Origin: Erysipelotrichaceae bacterium
GTDB lineage: Bacteria > Bacillota_I > Bacilli_A > Erysipelotrichales > Erysipelotrichaceae
Length of the DNA stretch: 32,205 nt
Assembly: GCA_017533785.1 (NCBI GenBank)
Contig: JAFWII010000023.1
Span: 1 to 32,205, forward strand
Direction of reading: 5' to 3'
Shown: one piece after another, positions 1-9,318 of the stretch
Position numbering within the stretch: position 1 is the stretch's first letter
How the letters are laid out: every line of letters starts with the position of its first letter
Program-made: the position numbers and the translations under genes
The notes under the pieces: model-generated
What the model was told of the DNA's origin: nothing
What the model saw: the letters and a program-made list of their open reading frames with translations, nothing else
Database searches by the model: none

Positions 1-152
1 ATTAAGTTCAAGTAACAAGTTTTCAAAGAACAAACATATCATCTCATCGTAAATCAGGCTGAGCAGCTTACTCAAAGATGTTTTCGTAGTGGGAAGACTA
101 TTCATGAGTCAGGTGTTGACTTTTCATAGTAGGACTCCTGATACAAACCCAT

Positions 153-197
153 TATAATGGTATAAAATTGAATCAAATAGGATATTTCTCCTATTTT
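153..197 (+). promoter_or_regulatory. Promoter region and perfect inverted repeat before the Crp/Fnr gene
   Basis: A consensus TATAAT lies at 153-158 with no good -35 box. A second possible promoter is TTGAAT (168-173), an 18-base spacer and TATTTT (192-197), ending 10 bases before the ATG. Between them is a perfect inverted repeat, AAATAGGA (175-182) and TCCTATTT (189-196), separated by 6 bases. It could be an operator for the adjacent regulator or a leader hairpin. No Shine-Dalgarno sequence precedes the ATG at 208. Which -10 box is used cannot be decided from sequence. Confidence 0.5.
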
Positions 198-207
198 TGT
201 TGTAAAG

Positions 208-885
208 ATGAAACATTTAGACGACAACGATACCCTGAACAGATTATGCTCCTCGGCTTACTACAAGGAGATCTTTTCTGACACGATGCGGGAGCATGCC
301 GAACTCTTTCTCTGCGAACGCGGAGAGATCCTTCTAAAGCAGAACAGTCGTAACGAATATCTCTATTATTTGCCGCACGGCCGCTGCAAAGTCTCTTATC
401 TAACCGCAAACGCGAAAACGATCATCGTCAATCAGTTGAAAGGTCCCTGTCTGATCGGGGAAATGGAACTGTTTAACGAAAAAGAGAGTTTTACCGTCGA
501 GTCTCTTGAGGAAAGCCTTCTCGTCGGATTTCCGCTTGCTGATTGTGAGAACACACTCAAGGAAGATGTCCGCTTTCTTCAGCATGTCTGTCTCGAATTA
601 TCCGTCAAGGAACGGAACAATGCCAGAAGGCTCCTCCATGCATTCTCCTATCCATTGAAGAACCGCCTTGCAAGGTTTATTCTCGACTATGCCGAAGACG
701 ATATTCTGCGTATTAAAAAAGTGACGATCGCGGAGAGCCTTGGGGTCTCCTACCGTCACCTGGAAAGCGTTATGAATGATCTTGTCTGTCAGAGCATTCT
801 TAAGAAAGAAAAACTTTTATACAGGATCACTGACAAAGCTATTTTGGAAGAATTATCCAGCGAGCTCCGCGACGGTCTGTTTTAA
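208..885 (+). CDS. Crp/Fnr-family transcriptional regulator
   Basis: A 225-residue protein with the two-domain Crp/Fnr layout. Residues about 25-125 form a cyclic-nucleotide-binding-like beta-barrel (the GEILLKQNSRNEYLYYLPHG stretch resembles the phosphate-binding-cassette side of the fold, then IGEMELF). A long dimerisation helix follows, then a C-terminal winged helix-turn-helix at about 170-205 (VTIAESLGVSYRHLESVMNDL). It lacks an Fnr-type N-terminal cysteine cluster, so oxygen sensing through Fe-S is unlikely; the overall look is YeiL-like. The ligand is unknown. It is alone on the plus strand and its last 33 bases overlap the end of the convergent gene. No Shine-Dalgarno is visible before the ATG; an inverted repeat just upstream suggests autoregulation (inference). 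Confidence 0.85.
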   Translation: MKHLDDNDTLNRLCSSAYYKEIFSDTMREHAELFLCERGEILLKQNSRNEYLYYLPHGRCKVSYLTANAKTIIVNQLKGPCLIGEMELFNEKESFTVESLEESLLVGFPLADCENTLKEDVRFLQHVCLELSVKERNNARRLLHAFSYPLKNRLARFILDYAEDDILRIKKVTIAESLGVSYRHLESVMNDLVCQSILKKEKLLYRITDKAILEELSSELRDGLF

Positions 886-1914
886 CTGCCTCAGTTTCTG
901 GTTCAGCTTTTTATAGATGTTTTCCTTGAACCAGAGTTCTGTAGATGCTTCTACAGCTTTGTCGAGAGTAAACCAGGCGACGCCGCTGTTTTCATCTTCC
1001 TTGGCCTTGAGTTCCTCTTCGGGATCCGCCTCGAGCAGAAATGTCAGATTCAGGTGCAGATGGGAAGCAACATAGTTCCCTTTTTTTATATGTCCGTTCA
1101 CCGGGAGGATCTCAAGAGAGAATATCTCGGGCGATACGGCACGGACGTTTTTCAGACCGCTCTCTTCTCTTACTTCGCGTAATGCCGTCCGCAAGAGATC
1201 TGTCTCCCCGTCAGCGTGACCGCCCAGCCACGCCCAGGAATCATAGATCTTGTGATAAGCCATCAAAACATGTTCTTTCGCCGGATCGCAGACCCATGCG
1301 GATGCTGTCAGGTGACAGGTTTCGTTATTTCTCGTGAAGATATCCTTACCGCTCTCAAGCAGCTGAAGCAAGATCTCTTTATCTTTTTCTTCCTGATCGT
1401 TGTACGGATTATACTCGCGGATCTGATCGGCCAAGTCCTTTTGTCCGTCAGCTCTTTCTTTGCGCATTTTCATCCATGTATCTTCAAGAAGCCGGTATAC
1501 ATGCATGTTCGGATTCCCCTTTTCGAAATAAACAGAATTGTCCTTGCCGAACATTTTTACGGCAAAAGCCGCCACCGCACGCGAACGGGACTGACCGGCG
1601 TAACAATGCAGCAGCAGAGTATCTGCTTTCCGGTTCTTCTCGATAAAAGAAATGATCGCTCTGGCCATTTGTTCGTTGAAAAGAACAGCGCCATCGACTT
1701 CCTCTACAGTATCATCGAATCTGAGAGTCAGAACATCCTTGCAGAAAGGATTCCTGCAGAACTCAAAACCAAATCCGCCGGACTGCGCATCCTGAATCGA
1801 GATCACCGCATAGGTGTCGCTGCGGCTGCGCATATCTTCCAGACCATACGGACTGTAATGGTCCATTACGTATTCAAACGCATCAAAGACTGATTTCAAT
1901 ACGATCTTTTTCAT
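853..1914 (-). CDS. Fusion of a tyrosine/dual-specificity phosphatase-like domain with a Nudix hydrolase
   Basis: The protein has 353 residues. The N-terminal half (about 1-150) carries the CX5R phosphatase signature within LLLHCYAGQSRSRAVAAFAV (Cys nucleophile, Arg and following Ser), the active-site loop of Cys-based protein phosphatases. The C-terminal half (about 165-345) is a Nudix hydrolase: WLGGHADGETDLLRTALREV followed by REESGL matches the Nudix box, but the Glu expected at the GX5E position aligns to Thr, with a Glu one residue earlier. The REVREE metal-binding core is intact. These domains are usually separate proteins; here they are joined by a short polar linker with no frame disruption. 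The start has a good Shine-Dalgarno (AAAGGGG). It lies 39 bases after the unknown gene upstream and probably shares its transcript. Substrates are unknown. Confidence 0.8.
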   Translation of the reverse strand: MKKIVLKSVFDAFEYVMDHYSPYGLEDMRSRSDTYAVISIQDAQSGGFGFEFCRNPFCKDVLTLRFDDTVEEVDGAVLFNEQMARAIISFIEKNRKADTLLLHCYAGQSRSRAVAAFAVKMFGKDNSVYFEKGNPNMHVYRLLEDTWMKMRKERADGQKDLADQIREYNPYNDQEEKDKEILLQLLESGKDIFTRNNETCHLTASAWVCDPAKEHVLMAYHKIYDSWAWLGGHADGETDLLRTALREVREESGLKNVRAVSPEIFSLEILPVNGHIKKGNYVASHLHLNLTFLLEADPEEELKAKEDENSGVAWFTLDKAVEASTELWFKENIYKKLNQKLRQLKQTVAELAG

Positions 1915-1953
1915 GCTTCCCCTTTCTGTGCGAATAAGCTTCAGATAACCGAG

Positions 1954-2607
1954 TTACGCGATCCACCAGTTGCCGTCATCATTCTGGAAAAGACACCCTC
2001 TTTCCTCCGAAAGCGTCTTTCCTTCGAAATCCTTGACGATCACCTTGTTGTAGTATTCATAGTTTTCGGAAGCGCAGTTATTCTGATGATCCCAGCCTTC
2101 TTCGACCCATGCTTCCACATAGACGCTGCCGTCTTTTATCATTGTGACGGTCTCGTTATCTTTCAGTTCAAAAGAAAACTTAGATGGGTAATAACATGTC
2201 AGTTTATCGGACTGACTTACGACATTGATCCCTTCCCCCATGATCGCGAGATTGTAAAGGTCCATTTCGCGAAGATCGAAGAATTTGACGACTTCCGGTT
2301 CCTTTTCGGGGACGTACTTATAGAGAAGTACGTCTTTTCTGTCATAGTCTGCTCTCAGAAAATAGTAAAATCCATCGAAATAAACAGGTTTCCCGTATGC
2401 AACGTTGCGTTTTTTCTCGAACGGATGATATACACTACCGTTTGCAAGGTCATAAAAGTATATTACAGAACCCTGATAGCCGCCTCTTTGAGCCCATTCC
2501 GTCAGATCGTAGAGATCAGCAAAATCAGAAAAGGCATAGGCGAGTCTGTTCTGCCCGGCGATCTTGATAATGAGTTTTCCGTGAGTTTCCTTAAATCTAT
2601 TTAGCAT
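1954..2607 (-). CDS. Protein of unknown function, rich in aromatic residues
   Basis: A 217-residue protein I do not recognise. It has no signal peptide or membrane segment and is rich in Tyr, Phe, Trp and charged residues. Repeating short hydrophobic stretches separated by turns (YFYDLANGSVYHPF, PVYFDGFYYFLRADYD, VLLYKYVPEKEPEVVKFFDL) suggest an all-beta, possibly propeller-like fold. The start is supported by a GAGAGGG Shine-Dalgarno 4 bases before the ATG. A 7-bp hairpin (2619-2636) directly precedes the Shine-Dalgarno. It is followed after 39 bases by the phosphatase-Nudix gene in the same direction with no terminator between them, so the two probably form an operon. Confidence 0.7.
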   Translation of the reverse strand: MLNRFKETHGKLIIKIAGQNRLAYAFSDFADLYDLTEWAQRGGYQGSVIYFYDLANGSVYHPFEKKRNVAYGKPVYFDGFYYFLRADYDRKDVLLYKYVPEKEPEVVKFFDLREMDLYNLAIMGEGINVVSQSDKLTCYYPSKFSFELKDNETVTMIKDGSVYVEAWVEEGWDHQNNCASENYEYYNKVIVKDFEGKTLSEERGCLFQNDDGNWWIA

Positions 2608-2618
2608 ATTTCCCTCTC

Positions 2619-2636
2619 TTCGGCAAGGATGCCGAA
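2619..2636 (-). promoter_or_regulatory. Leader hairpin directly before a Shine-Dalgarno
   Basis: TTCGGCA and TGCCGAA form a 7-bp stem with a 4-base loop. On the minus strand it abuts the GAGAGGG Shine-Dalgarno of the unknown gene. It has no U tract, so it is not a terminator; it may be an mRNA 5' stabiliser or modulate initiation. Confidence 0.4.
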
Positions 2637-2674
2637 TACTATTAGTGACTGCGAAAGGCCTTCTTTTTCGTAAA

Positions 2675-2699
2675 AAGAGGTTTCTCTGCGAAACCTCTT
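2675..2699 (-). terminator. Rho-independent terminator of glnS
   Basis: A perfect 10-bp stem (AAGAGGTTTC with GAAACCTCTT, 5-base loop) lies 9 bases after the glnS stop codon. On the minus strand it is followed by a run of five T. Confidence 0.9.
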
Positions 2700-2708
2700 G
2701 TATTTCGG

Positions 2709-4445
2709 CTATTTCTTGAAGCTGTCTTTCAATGAAACGGTGCGGTTGAACACGATGTGCTCCGGCGTGGAATCCTTGCAGTCAAGGCAGAAGAAACCAA
2801 CGCGCATAAACTGGAATGTCGGAGCTGTGACCGCGCTCTTATTCTCAAGTTTATCGTATTCTTTCGCGATCTCGGCCATCGATTTTTCGACTTTGCAGCC
2901 GTTCAAGATCGTTAAGCTGTCGGGATTCATCGCTTTGAGGAAATCCTTATCAGCAGCATCCGGACTCGGATCAGAGAACAGATTGTCATAAAGTCTGACT
3001 TCAGCATCCAGGCAGTTGTTGAAATCCACCCAGTGGATCGTGGCGCCTTTGACCTTGCGTCCGTCAGCCGGGTTTCCGCCACGAGATTCCGGATCGTATT
3101 CACAGAAGACTTCAACGACATTTCCGTCTTCATCCTTACGGCAGCCGGTGCAGGTGACGAGGTACGCGCCTTTCAGACGAACTTCATTTCCCGGATACAG
3201 TCTCTTGTATTTCGGGATCGGAACCTCAAGGAAGTCATCCTCTTCGATCCAGAGGTTGCGGCTGAACGTGATCGTATGCGTTCCCTGATCCGGATTCATG
3301 GGATTGTTTTCAACTTCAAAGGTCTCGATCAGATCGAACGGATAATTGGTGACAGTCAGTTTCAGCGGATGAAGGACTGCCATGGTACGTTCCGCTGTTG
3401 CGTTCAGATCATCACGCAGGCATCTTTCGAGTTCCGCGTATTCGATCACGCTTGAGTTTTTGGCAACACCGATCATATCGCAGAAATTGCGGATAGAAGC
3501 AGCAGTATAACCACGTCTTCTCAGACCACAGAGCGTCGGCATTCTCGGATCATCCCAGCCGGAAACATACCCTTCTTCGACGAGCTTTCTCAGTTTGCGC
3601 TTGCTCATGACGGTGTGGTCGATATTTAAACGGGCGAATTCGATCTGCCTTGGCTTATGATACGGTATCGAAACGTTTTCGACCATCCAGTTATAAAGCG
3701 GACGGTGGTCTTCGTATTCCAATGAACAAAGCGAATGAGTTATCCCTTCCAATGCATCCTGGATCGGATGGGCAAAGTCGTACATTGGATAAATGCACCA
3801 CTTATTGCCCTGACGATGATGATTGATGAAACGGATACGGTAGATGACCGGATCACGCATATTAAAGTTGCCGCTAGCCAGATCGATCTTCGCGCGCAGA
3901 GTCATTTTTCCTTCTTCGATCTCACCGTTTTTCATCATTTCGAATAAACGGAGATTCTCTTCGATCGGACGGTCACGATACGGCGACTTCGCAGGCGTGG
4001 TAGTATCGCCACGATATTCTTTAAACTGTTCAGGAGTGAGCTCACAGACATAGGCTAACCCCTTCTTTATCAGTTCAACTGCGTACTCGTAGTCTTTTTC
4101 AAAATAATCTGAACCATAGTAGAAACGATCGCCCCAGTCAAATCCGAGCCAGTGGATATCGTCTTTGATCGCATCAACGTATTCTGTATCTTCCTTCGCC
4201 GGGTTCGTGTCATCCATGCGAAGGTTGCAGATACCGCCAAATTTTTCGGCCATGCCAAAATCGATGCATAACGCTTTGCAGTGACCGATATGCAGATAAC
4301 CGTTTGGTTCCGGAGGGAAACGGGTATGAACAGTCATTCCTTCAAACTGTCCGCCCGGTGCGATATCCTCTTTGATGAAGTTATAAATGAAGTTTCTGTT
4401 TTCGATTTCTTCTTCAGTCGTTTGTACTTTGATTTCTTCAGCCAT
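2709..4445 (-). CDS. glnS: Glutaminyl-tRNA synthetase
   Basis: Class I aminoacyl-tRNA synthetase that charges tRNA-Gln with glutamine in the cytoplasm. At 578 residues it is close to bacterial GlnRS. The HIGH signature is at residues 52-55 in PPEPNGYLHIGHCKALC, typical of GlnRS/GluRS. The KMSKS-type loop is VMSKRKL, the form seen in GlnRS, followed by GWDDPRMPTL. The C-terminal anticodon-binding beta-barrels cover roughly residues 340-560. The presence of GlnRS means this organism need not rely only on GatCAB transamidation for Gln-tRNA. The start has an AAGGAG Shine-Dalgarno at good spacing. An extended -10 promoter lies 41 bases upstream; no T-box antiterminator elements are visible. Confidence 0.97.
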   Translation of the reverse strand: MAEEIKVQTTEEEIENRNFIYNFIKEDIAPGGQFEGMTVHTRFPPEPNGYLHIGHCKALCIDFGMAEKFGGICNLRMDDTNPAKEDTEYVDAIKDDIHWLGFDWGDRFYYGSDYFEKDYEYAVELIKKGLAYVCELTPEQFKEYRGDTTTPAKSPYRDRPIEENLRLFEMMKNGEIEEGKMTLRAKIDLASGNFNMRDPVIYRIRFINHHRQGNKWCIYPMYDFAHPIQDALEGITHSLCSLEYEDHRPLYNWMVENVSIPYHKPRQIEFARLNIDHTVMSKRKLRKLVEEGYVSGWDDPRMPTLCGLRRRGYTAASIRNFCDMIGVAKNSSVIEYAELERCLRDDLNATAERTMAVLHPLKLTVTNYPFDLIETFEVENNPMNPDQGTHTITFSRNLWIEEDDFLEVPIPKYKRLYPGNEVRLKGAYLVTCTGCRKDEDGNVVEVFCEYDPESRGGNPADGRKVKGATIHWVDFNNCLDAEVRLYDNLFSDPSPDAADKDFLKAMNPDSLTILNGCKVEKSMAEIAKEYDKLENKSAVTAPTFQFMRVGFFCLDCKDSTPEHIVFNRTVSLKDSFKK

Positions 4446-4485
4446 GATTATTCTCCTTGACTAACGCGAATTACATACGTGAGTT

Positions 4486-4494
4486 ATTATATCA
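4486..4494 (-). promoter_or_regulatory. Extended -10 promoter of glnS
   Basis: On the minus strand the sequence TGATATAAT gives a consensus -10 with a TGn extension. No convincing -35 box is present. The predicted start of transcription leaves a leader of about 34 bases containing the glnS Shine-Dalgarno. The rest of the 278-base gap up to 4723 shows no gene or clear terminator. Confidence 0.65.
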
Positions 4495-4723
4495 TATTCA
4501 CCGATATGCCTTCTAACAACAGCAGAATAATCGTACATTCAATTGAAACTGTTTTTTTCTCATTTTATTTCATCCTTGAATTATTTCAGCTCTCTCAAAT
4601 CTCTGTCATGATGGTTACTGAAGTTCTCGTTCCTCAGTTTCTGCTTACGGGTTCAGCTTTTGAGCAACACTATGGTCTCAATGAATTGCCGCTTTGTAAA
4701 CAAATCGACAGGAATTGTTATCG

Positions 4724-5158
4724 TTATCTGATGACTTTTATAAAACGTTTTTGTACTTTGTCGCAAGAATAACCCTTGTGCTGATAGAAGATATGTGCAT
4801 TCGTGCGAGTAATATTGCAGTTCAGTCGAATGAACGAATACCCTTCCTTCGACGCCCGATCTTCCATCGCGGTGAGGAGTTGTTTCCCTATGCCCTGTTG
4901 CTGTACCTCGGGAGAAACAGCCAGAGCAATGATATTCCAGCCATTGCCACCATAAAGCAGATTGTACTGTTCAGCTTGGAGGAATCCTAAAACCTGACGT
5001 GTAGCGTCATCTTCGTACACTAAAAGAGAGTAGTTGGAGTTGTTGGATAACTCCTTGATGCGTTGTTCGAGAAGCGCGACTGTCGTTTCGTGGCCCAAAG
5101 ACATTTTGCATATATACTCCAAGTCTTGTGCATCTTGAATCTGAATATTTCTTACCAT
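4724..5158 (-). CDS. GNAT-family N-acetyltransferase
   Basis: A 144-residue protein with the GNAT fold. Motif A is clear: NIIALAVSPEVQQQGIGKQLL contains the Q-x-x-G-x-G acetyl-CoA pyrophosphate-binding loop on the usual beta-strand/helix pair. The C-terminal motif B region reads NITRTNAHIFYQHKGY, with the common FY..KGF/Y pattern. The substrate cannot be predicted; it may be a small molecule, a drug or a protein N-terminus. The GGAGAAGGAG sequence gives a strong Shine-Dalgarno. It starts 38 bases after the rlmD stop codon in the same direction and is probably co-transcribed with it. Confidence 0.85.
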   Translation of the reverse strand: MVRNIQIQDAQDLEYICKMSLGHETTVALLEQRIKELSNNSNYSLLVYEDDATRQVLGFLQAEQYNLLYGGNGWNIIALAVSPEVQQQGIGKQLLTAMEDRASKEGYSFIRLNCNITRTNAHIFYQHKGYSCDKVQKRFIKVIR

Positions 5159-5196
5159 ATCTCCTTCTCCTTCAACACCGATTTGCGTAATTCATT

Positions 5197-6549
5197 TTAT
5201 CTTTTCAGATAGTCCGCATTCTTTGGTTCATACGGCACTGAAATAAAGTCTTTCTTTTGGTGGTACAAGCAGCATACAGTCTCGACGTGTGTCGTTTGTG
5301 GAAACAGGTCGAATGGATAAACTTTCTTAAAGGAATAGTTTTCACTAAGCAGTACAAGATCCCGTACAAGCGTAGCCGGGTTGCATGAAACATATATGAT
5401 ACGGTCAATACCGCTCGCATTCAAAGCGGTCACGACTTCTGAAGAAAGGCCTTTTCTCGGCGGATCAACGATCACGAGATCTTTATCTTTCAGATAATTG
5501 CTCAAATTGTCTTTTGCATCGCTACAGATAAACTCGGCGTTTTTGATGTCGTTGATGCTTGCATTTTGTTTTGCGTTTTCGATCGCTTCCGGAACGATCT
5601 CAATACCCGTCAGCGACTTTGCGTATCTGGCAAGGCTCAGGCCGATCGTACCGATTCCACAATAAAGATCAAGGATTCTTTCCTCCCCTTTCAGACCTGC
5701 AAGCTCACGTACTTTCGCATAGAGCTTTTCTGTCTGCCGGACGTTGATCTGATAAAACGAATGAAGAGAGATCTGAAAAGTTAGATCGCCGATCTTGTCA
5801 GTTATATAGTTTCTACCATACAGCAGTTTCTCGCCGTGGGCAAGAATGACATTATTCTCCTGCGGGTGAATATTCTCAAGTACGGAAACGATCTCCGGAA
5901 ACGCAGAAACGAGTTTTTTAACTACCGCTTCAAGTTCTTTTGCGATGTCTTTTTTCGTAACGAAACAGACCATGATCTCTCCGCTGTAGAAACCTTCTTT
6001 TACGACGAGGTGACGGAGATCTTTGTCAATTCCGCGATGGATAAGCTCATCCTTTAAAAAAGCAACGATGTCATTCTCTTTCTCACTGTGCAGCAGACAG
6101 TCCGCCTGCTCCACGATATCGTTGCTGAAACGGCGGTAATAGCCAAACAGATGATCACGGACTGGGATCTGGATCTTATCACGGTAACGCCATGGCACTT
6201 CAGCACCCGCAACATCTGCTATCTCGACGTTCAGATGTGCCTGACGGAATGTGTTCTCCTCCAGCCTTTTCTTGAACAGCAGCTGGCCTTCGTAATTCAT
6301 ATGCTGAAGGTCACATGATCCGCATTTGTAGGCTACCGGGCAGGGAGTCTTTGTGCGGTACGGACTCGGTTCGAGGATCCGGTCGATGATCGCATAGGCG
6401 AGATTCTTTTTATGCGAGATGATCTTAACGATCGCTTTCTCATTTAAAAGAAGTCCTTTTACAAAAAGGACCAGTCCTTCATATTCCGCGATCCCGTATC
6501 CATCGATCGTATAATCGCGACAGCTGCATGTGACAAGATCGTTCTTCAT
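5197..6549 (-). CDS. rlmD: 23S rRNA (uracil-5-)-methyltransferase, RlmD/RlmCD type
   Basis: SAM-dependent RNA m5U methyltransferase of the TrmA/RumA family, 450 residues. An N-terminal TRAM-like RNA-binding domain (about 1-60) is followed by the Fe-S cysteines Cys70, Cys76 and Cys79, with a fourth candidate in QADCLLH. The SAM-binding motif ILDLYCGIGTIGLSLA, the DPPRKGL motif and the catalytic-nucleophile motif YVSCNPATLVRDL are all intact. In Gram-positive bacteria such enzymes modify U747 and/or U1939 of 23S rRNA (family knowledge; the exact site is not predictable here). The start is odd: a terminator hairpin directly precedes the ATG and no Shine-Dalgarno lies in the normal window. The TRAM alignment still supports this start. 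Confidence 0.92.
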   Translation of the reverse strand: MKNDLVTCSCRDYTIDGYGIAEYEGLVLFVKGLLLNEKAIVKIISHKKNLAYAIIDRILEPSPYRTKTPCPVAYKCGSCDLQHMNYEGQLLFKKRLEENTFRQAHLNVEIADVAGAEVPWRYRDKIQIPVRDHLFGYYRRFSNDIVEQADCLLHSEKENDIVAFLKDELIHRGIDKDLRHLVVKEGFYSGEIMVCFVTKKDIAKELEAVVKKLVSAFPEIVSVLENIHPQENNVILAHGEKLLYGRNYITDKIGDLTFQISLHSFYQINVRQTEKLYAKVRELAGLKGEERILDLYCGIGTIGLSLARYAKSLTGIEIVPEAIENAKQNASINDIKNAEFICSDAKDNLSNYLKDKDLVIVDPPRKGLSSEVVTALNASGIDRIIYVSCNPATLVRDLVLLSENYSFKKVYPFDLFPQTTHVETVCCLYHQKKDFISVPYEPKNADYLKR

Positions 6550-6556
6550 AAAGAAA

Positions 6557-6579
6557 AAACTTCATTTGAAATGAAGTTT
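6557..6579 (-). terminator. Terminator hairpin overlapping a stop codon and abutting rlmD
   Basis: Perfect arms AAACTTCATTT and AAATGAAGTTT are separated by one base, realistically a 9-bp stem with a 5-base loop. On the minus strand it is followed by six T. The arm includes two bases of the preceding gene's stop codon, and the rlmD ATG begins 7 bases beyond the stem. The stem is AT-rich, so termination may be partial. Confidence 0.7.
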
Positions 6580-7192
6580 ATTCCTCCTCTTCTGTTTCTT
6601 CTGTTGCCTCGGTCGTTTCCGGCGTCTCTCCGACGTGTGTCAGTTCGTACGCGAGTTCTTCGTTGACCGGCTTAGAAACGACCTGAGTCTCTGCTCTCTC
6701 CATCTTGGAGTTTTTTGTGAGCAGAACATAGATCATAGACTCATCGTCTTCTTTGATGTAGTTATAGGTGTTGATCGCCAGGTCATACATCTTCTTTTCG
6801 TTTGTGCTCGTAAAGTAGGTGCCGACCGGTGTAACGGAATTCACGACCTGATATGCCTGTTGGCTGATATTCTCGATCTGCTCCTGCGAGAGGTTGTCGG
6901 CTGTATCGATGTTTACGCGCATCTGTGCTGTCGTCATGATGACTTCGGCTTTTTCAACGCCGCTGATCGATTTGATCTTCGTTTCGATCGCCGTCATGTT
7001 TTCGTTCGTGATGGCAGGTTCGAGATCATTCACGAATCTGTCACCAACGACCGGCTTGTTGTTGGTGATCCAGGAATGCAGCAGCACGCCGCCAAAAACT
7101 CCCAGCGGGATCATAATGATAAGCAGCCCGAGGATCAGAACGATCGCTGCTTTGGATAACTTCTTTTTCTTTGTTGTTTTCTTTTCGCTCAT
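6578..7192 (-). CDS. Membrane-anchored protein of unknown function with acidic tail
   Basis: A 204-residue protein not recognised. It has a Lys-rich cytoplasmic N-terminus (KKTTKKKKL), one transmembrane helix at about residues 15-40, then an extracellular domain of about 140 residues and a Glu/Thr-rich tail ending in EETEEEE. The external part has alternating polar helices and short strands (ISGVEKAEVIMTTAQMRVNI), a pattern seen in small alpha/beta domains; it may be an envelope sensor or assembly factor. Its promoter is strong but the ATG lies only 9 bases from the -10 box, with no Shine-Dalgarno, so the mRNA is predicted to be leaderless. It precedes rlmD, separated by a terminator hairpin. 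Confidence 0.75.
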   Translation of the reverse strand: MSEKKTTKKKKLSKAAIVLILGLLIIMIPLGVFGGVLLHSWITNNKPVVGDRFVNDLEPAITNENMTAIETKIKSISGVEKAEVIMTTAQMRVNIDTADNLSQEQIENISQQAYQVVNSVTPVGTYFTSTNEKKMYDLAINTYNYIKEDDESMIYVLLTKNSKMERAETQVVSKPVNEELAYELTHVGETPETTEATEETEEEE

Positions 7193-7201
7193 AATAATAC
7201 C

Positions 7202-7230
7202 ATTTTAGCAAAGTCTATGGTTTTTGCCAA
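7202..7230 (-). promoter_or_regulatory. Consensus promoter 9 bases from a start codon (leaderless candidate)
   Basis: On the minus strand: TTGGCA, a 17-base spacer and TAAAAT, each box 5/6 to consensus. Only 9 bases separate the -10 box from the ATG at 7192, so transcription should start 1-4 bases before the start codon. Confidence 0.8.
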
Positions 7231-7292
7231 ATACACACGCTTTAGTTTACTCCTTCGGCGCCTCTGTATTCAACAGTTCTTTCTGCTTTCCT

Positions 7293-9308
<2,016 letters not shown>

Positions 9309-9318
9309 GATCCGTCTT

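Noticed and set aside
116..145. TTGACT-18-GATACA as the main promoter of the Crp/Fnr gene
   Set aside because: The -10 match is only 3/6, and better -10 boxes (TATAAT at 153, TATTTT at 192) lie nearer the gene.
4446..4723. T-box leader before glnS
   Set aside because: No T-box sequence, antiterminator or terminator in the leader; the predicted leader is only about 34 bases.
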